A stretch of DNA of 8,635 nt from an uncultured Oscillospiraceae bacterium. GTDB lineage: Bacteria; Bacillota; Clostridia; Oscillospirales; Oscillospiraceae. Both the position numbers and the translations under genes were made by a program. A model generated the notes under the pieces. That model made no database searches and was not told the DNA's origin. It was given only the letters and a program-made list of their open reading frames with translations. Below, in pieces: positions 5,789 to 8,635 of the stretch (positions are counted from its first letter, which is position 1; each line of letters begins with the position of its first letter). Location of the stretch: NCBI GenBank assembly GCA_947627085.1, contig CANQUO010000085.1, forward strand, positions 1 through 8,635, given 5' to 3'.

Positions 5789-8413
5789 TTATTTCAGGGC
5801 CTCAAGGGATTTTTCCAGATTTTCTATGAGTGAGCGGAGCTTGTCCGCCTTCTCCCGCTCGGCGTTTACCACGTTCTCCGGCGCACGGGAGATGAATGCC
5901 TCGTTTGAAAGCTTCTTCATCTGGCCCTCCAAAAAGCCCCTGTTCTTTTTAAGCTCCTTCTCTATCCTCTCCCGCTCGGCCTGAAGGTCCACAAGCTCAG
6001 CCAAGGGCAGGAACACACGGGCTGAGTGGGTGACGACAGTGACCATCCCGGCGGCCTCCATGTCCGCGTCGGACCCGGCCTGGGCCATGCCCACGACCTC
6101 CACCTCGCTTGCTCCCGCAAGGCGCTGGATGTAGGGCGCTCCGACCCTGAAGGGCTCCGGCGTTAAGGTCGAGACGGTGACCTTGGCTTTTCTGGAGGGC
6201 GGCACGTTCATGGCGCTGCGCTTTGACCTTATGGCGCTGACAGCGTCCATGACCTTCTCAAAATCCGCCTCCTCCTTATGGAAGGTGAGCTTTTCGTCAT
6301 AGACCGGGTAATCCTCGATTATGAGGGCGGATTTTTCGTGGGGCAGGGCCTGATATATCTCCTCGGTGATGAAGGGCATGAAGGGGTGCAGGAGCTTCAG
6401 GATATCCGTCAGCACATATAAGAGCACCCGCTGGGCGTTCTCGTCCCCCTCGGCAAGCCTTGGCTTTGAAAGCTCGATATACCAGTCGCAGAAGGTATCC
6501 CAGATGAAATCGTATATCTTCTGGGCGGCGATGCCCAGCTCGAAGCGGTCGAAGTTGTCGTTGACCTCGCCTATAAGCGCGTTGAGCTTTGATAGCACCC
6601 ACTTGTCGGGTAGCTCCAGCGTATCTGGAAGCGTCCCGTCCTCCACCGTCAGGTTCATCATCACGAAACGGCTGGCGTTCCATATCTTGTTTGCGAAGTT
6701 GCGCATGGCCTCGCACCGCTCGGTGTAAAAGCGCATGTCGTTTCCGGGGGAGTTGCCGGTGATGATATTGAACCTCAAGGCGTCCGCGCCGTAGCGGTCT
6801 ATCATCTCGATGGGGTCCACGCCGTTGCCGGCGGATTTGGACATCTTTTTGCCCTGGGGGTCACGGATAAGGCCGTGGATGAGCACCGTTTTGAAGGGCT
6901 CTCGCTTCATGTGCTCCATGCCGGAGAATATCATGCGGGCCACCCAGAAGAAGATTATGTCGTAGCCCGTGACAAGCACGTCCGTGGGATAGAAATACTC
7001 AAGGTCCTCCGTCTTATCCGGCCAGCCCAGCGTGGAGAAGGGCCAGAGGGCGGAAGAAAACCAGGTGTCCAGCACGTCGGGGTCACGCTCGATGTTCTTT
7101 GAGTGGCAGTGCTCGCACTCGGTGGCGTCGGTGCGGGAGACGGTGACGTGGCCGCAGTCGGCGCAGTACCAGGCCGGTATCTGGTGGCCCCACCAGAGCT
7201 GTCTGGAGATGCACCAGTCCCGGACGTTGTGCATCCAGTTAAGATATGTCTTGGCAAAGCGGTCGGGGACGAATTTTATTGTTCCGTCCTCAACAACGCG
7301 GATGGCCTCGCGCGCCAGCGGCTCCATCTTCACGAACCACTGGTCCGAGGCCAGAGGCTCCACGTCGGAGTGGCACCGGTAGCAGGTCCCCACGTTGTGG
7401 ACGTGGTCCTCTATCTTGACAAGATAGCCCTGCTCCTCAAGATCGTGTACGATGGCGCGGCGCGCCTCGTACCGGTCCATGCCGTTATATTTTCCGCCGT
7501 TTATTATCTTCCCCTCGCCGTCGATGACCAGAATCTGCTCCAAATTATGCCTCAGCCCCACCTCAAAGTCGTTGGGGTCGTGGCAGGGCGTCATTTTCAC
7601 ACAGCCGGTGCCGAAGGCCATGTCCACGTACTCGTCGGCCACGATGGGTATCTCCCTGTTCACCAAGGGCAGGATACACGTCTTGCCGACAATGCTTGTG
7701 TATCGCTCGTCCTCCGGGTTAACCGCCACGCCGGAGTCGCCCAGCATGGTCTCGGGCCGGGTGGTGGCCACCACCACATACCCCGAGCCGTCGGAGAGCG
7801 GATAGCGGATGTGCCAGAGCTTGCCCGGCTTCTCCTCGTACTCCACCTCCGCGTCGGAAAGGGCGGTGGTGCAGTGGGGGCACCAGTTGATGATGCGCTT
7901 GCCCTTATAGATAAGGCCCTTTTCATAGAGGGAGCAGAACACCTCCCTGACGGCCTTGGAGCACCCCTCGTCCATGGTGAAGCGCTGGCGGTCCCAGTCA
8001 CAGGAGGAACCCAAGGTCTTGAGCTGCTCCACGATCCGGTCGCCGTACTTGTTTTTCCAGTCCCAGACCCGGTCAAGGAATTTCTCCCGTCCTAAATCGA
8101 AGCGCGTAAGCCCCTCGCCCCTCAGCTGCTCCTCCACCTTTATCTGGGTGGCTATGCCCGCGTGGTCATAGCCGGGGAGCCACAGGGCGGAATAGCCCAT
8201 CATGCGCTTATATCTGATGAGCACGTCCTGGAGCGTCTCGTCAAAAGCGTGTCCCAGGTGGAGCTGGCCCGTCACGTTGGGTGGCGGGATCACGATGGTG
8301 AAGGGCTTTTTCGACCGGTCCCTCTCCGCGTGGAAATAGCCCCCGTCCACCCACATCTGATAGACGCGCTTCTCCACCGATTTGGGGTCGTAGGTTTTCG
8401 GCAATTCTTTCAT
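5789..8413 (-). CDS. valS: Valyl-tRNA synthetase
   Basis: Class I aminoacyl-tRNA synthetase of 874 residues that charges tRNA-Val with valine in the cytoplasm and edits mischarged threonine. The HIGH signature is HLGH (52-55) within PPPNVTGQLHLGHAF, and KMSKS is at 523-527. The CP1 editing domain spans about 190-340 and contains TTRPETMLGD (218-227). Likely zinc-binding cysteine pairs are C178/C181 with C344/C347, and C417/C420 with C433/C436. The Rossmann core includes DVLDTWFSSALWPFSTLGWP. The anticodon-binding domain covers about 600-750 (FCDWYIELSKPRL). Residues 808-874 form the charged C-terminal coiled-coil arm typical of ValRS. Length is normal for bacteria and the gene looks intact. 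The ATG has AGGAG seven bases upstream. It ends at its own terminator before spoIIA. No T-box is visible in the 222 bases upstream. Confidence 0.98.
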   Translation of the reverse strand: MKELPKTYDPKSVEKRVYQMWVDGGYFHAERDRSKKPFTIVIPPPNVTGQLHLGHAFDETLQDVLIRYKRMMGYSALWLPGYDHAGIATQIKVEEQLRGEGLTRFDLGREKFLDRVWDWKNKYGDRIVEQLKTLGSSCDWDRQRFTMDEGCSKAVREVFCSLYEKGLIYKGKRIINWCPHCTTALSDAEVEYEEKPGKLWHIRYPLSDGSGYVVVATTRPETMLGDSGVAVNPEDERYTSIVGKTCILPLVNREIPIVADEYVDMAFGTGCVKMTPCHDPNDFEVGLRHNLEQILVIDGEGKIINGGKYNGMDRYEARRAIVHDLEEQGYLVKIEDHVHNVGTCYRCHSDVEPLASDQWFVKMEPLAREAIRVVEDGTIKFVPDRFAKTYLNWMHNVRDWCISRQLWWGHQIPAWYCADCGHVTVSRTDATECEHCHSKNIERDPDVLDTWFSSALWPFSTLGWPDKTEDLEYFYPTDVLVTGYDIIFFWVARMIFSGMEHMKREPFKTVLIHGLIRDPQGKKMSKSAGNGVDPIEMIDRYGADALRFNIITGNSPGNDMRFYTERCEAMRNFANKIWNASRFVMMNLTVEDGTLPDTLELPDKWVLSKLNALIGEVNDNFDRFELGIAAQKIYDFIWDTFCDWYIELSKPRLAEGDENAQRVLLYVLTDILKLLHPFMPFITEEIYQALPHEKSALIIEDYPVYDEKLTFHKEEADFEKVMDAVSAIRSKRSAMNVPPSRKAKVTVSTLTPEPFRVGAPYIQRLAGASEVEVVGMAQAGSDADMEAAGMVTVVTHSARVFLPLAELVDLQAERERIEKELKKNRGFLEGQMKKLSNEAFISRAPENVVNAEREKADKLRSLIENLEKSLEALK

Positions 8414-8434
8414 TCTTATCTCCTTTCCTTTTTG

Positions 8435-8625
8435 GCTCCCTTGCCGTGAAACGGGAAGGGAGCTGTCAGCGAAGCTGACTCAGCCTGTCGAAAAAGGCCT
8501 GCGGCCTTTTCCGACAAGGGGGGAACGTGCGGGAAACAGCGCGTGAATTTTGCGAAATTCACACGCAATTTCCCTGCTGTCGCCCTGCGCGCGCCCCAAG
8601 GGGCACACTTGGGCGACAAAAGGGA
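8435..8625. repeat. Array of consecutive stem-loops upstream of valS, probably a dispersed intergenic repeat
   Basis: This gene-free stretch is almost entirely inverted repeats. (1) 8435-8463: GCTCCCTT and CCGT pair with ACGG and AAGGGAGC, one G-G mismatch, loop GAA. (2) 8465-8479: GTCAGC-GAA-GCTGAC. (3) 8486-8516: TGTCG plus AAAAGGCC against GGCCTTTT plus CGACA. (4) 8543-8562: GTGAATTT-TGCG-AAATTCAC. (5) 8571-8625: TCCC and TGTCGCCC against GGGCGACA and GGGA, with an inner GCCCC-AA-GGGGC. The pattern resembles dispersed repeats I recall from gut Oscillospiraceae; that identification is from memory. Hairpin 1 ends only 21 bases before the valS ATG, so a valS transcript from further upstream must pass through the array. 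I see no clear promoter in it. Confidence 0.7.
8486..8516. terminator. Bidirectional terminator-like hairpin inside the stem-loop array
   Basis: GGCC-TGC-GGCC is flanked by five As on one side and four Ts on the other, so each strand reads as a GC stem followed by a T-run. An outer TGTCG/CGACA pairing lengthens the stem to 13 pairs with one mismatch. On the minus strand this would tend to stop transcription before valS, unless valS has a promoter between here and 8413. Confidence 0.45.
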
Positions 8626-8631
8626 TTTTTT
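8571..8631 (+). terminator. Plus-strand terminator-like structure at the right edge
   Basis: TCCC (8571-8574) pairs with GGGA (8622-8625), and TGTCGCCC (8578-8585) pairs with GGGCGACA (8611-8618), with an inner 5-bp GCCCC/GGGGC hairpin. Six Ts follow directly (8626-8631). No plus-strand gene lies just upstream to be terminated, so it may simply be the end of the repeat element. Confidence 0.35.
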
Positions 8632-8635
8632 CTGA

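Noticed and set aside
7103..8095. Open frame of 330 codons on the plus strand inside valS
   Set aside because: It is fully antisense to the well-conserved valS and is rich in Val, Gly, His and Leu, as expected for the complement of a GC-rich gene. It shows no recognisable domain.
8486..8492. Second TGTCGAA (Spo0A-box core) upstream of valS
   Set aside because: It forms part of the arm of a terminator-like hairpin in the repeat array, so the match is explained by the repeat.
8416..8619. Open frame of 67 codons on the minus strand just upstream of valS
   Set aside because: It lies wholly inside the stem-loop array, so its composition is set by the repeats. Such frames are often annotated as hypothetical proteins, but nothing here supports translation.

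Overview
The window looks like chromosomal DNA from an endospore-forming, GC-rich clostridial Firmicute, probably in or near the Oscillospiraceae. Three things point there: a complete spoIIA sporulation operon (spoIIAA-spoIIAB-sigF), an FprA-type flavodiiron protein typical of anaerobes, and short stem-loop-rich intergenic repeats of a kind I associate with gut Oscillospiraceae. The family-level placement is inference from memory, not a search. I see no phage, transposase, CRISPR array, tRNA or rRNA.

Layout. Positions 1-1053 (minus) hold the first 351 codons of a flavodiiron protein, cut by the left edge. A divergent AT-rich spacer (1054-1300) carries a good sigma-A-type promoter for that gene and, facing the other way, two sets of helically phased short repeats and a Spo0A-box-like heptamer. 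Positions 1301-4073 (plus) hold a two-gene unit: an AlgI-like MBOAT membrane acyltransferase and a membrane-anchored DHHW/AlgX-like protein. These two families normally work together to move an acyl group (usually acetyl) across the membrane onto an exported polysaccharide. A convergent spacer (4074-4213) contains a terminator-like hairpin and a perfect 10-bp inverted repeat.

Positions 4214-5710 (minus) hold the spoIIA operon. SpoIIAB binds and inhibits sigma-F; unphosphorylated SpoIIAA frees sigma-F in the forespore, and SpoIIAB phosphorylates SpoIIAA on the serine of its DSSG motif. SpoIIAB and sigF overlap by the ATGA arrangement, so their translation is probably coupled. Positions 5789-8413 (minus) hold a complete valS. 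A strong intrinsic terminator lies between valS and spoIIA, and the best candidate spoIIA promoter elements overlap it. Upstream of valS, 8435-8625 is almost entirely a chain of inverted repeats and has no visible T-box.

Most of the window is ordinary, recognisable core biology. I did not find a convincing new system. The points most worth a second look are the terminator/promoter overlap ahead of spoIIA, the phased repeats ahead of the acyltransferase pair, the Thr/Pro-rich insert in the DHHW protein, and the stem-loop array ahead of valS.
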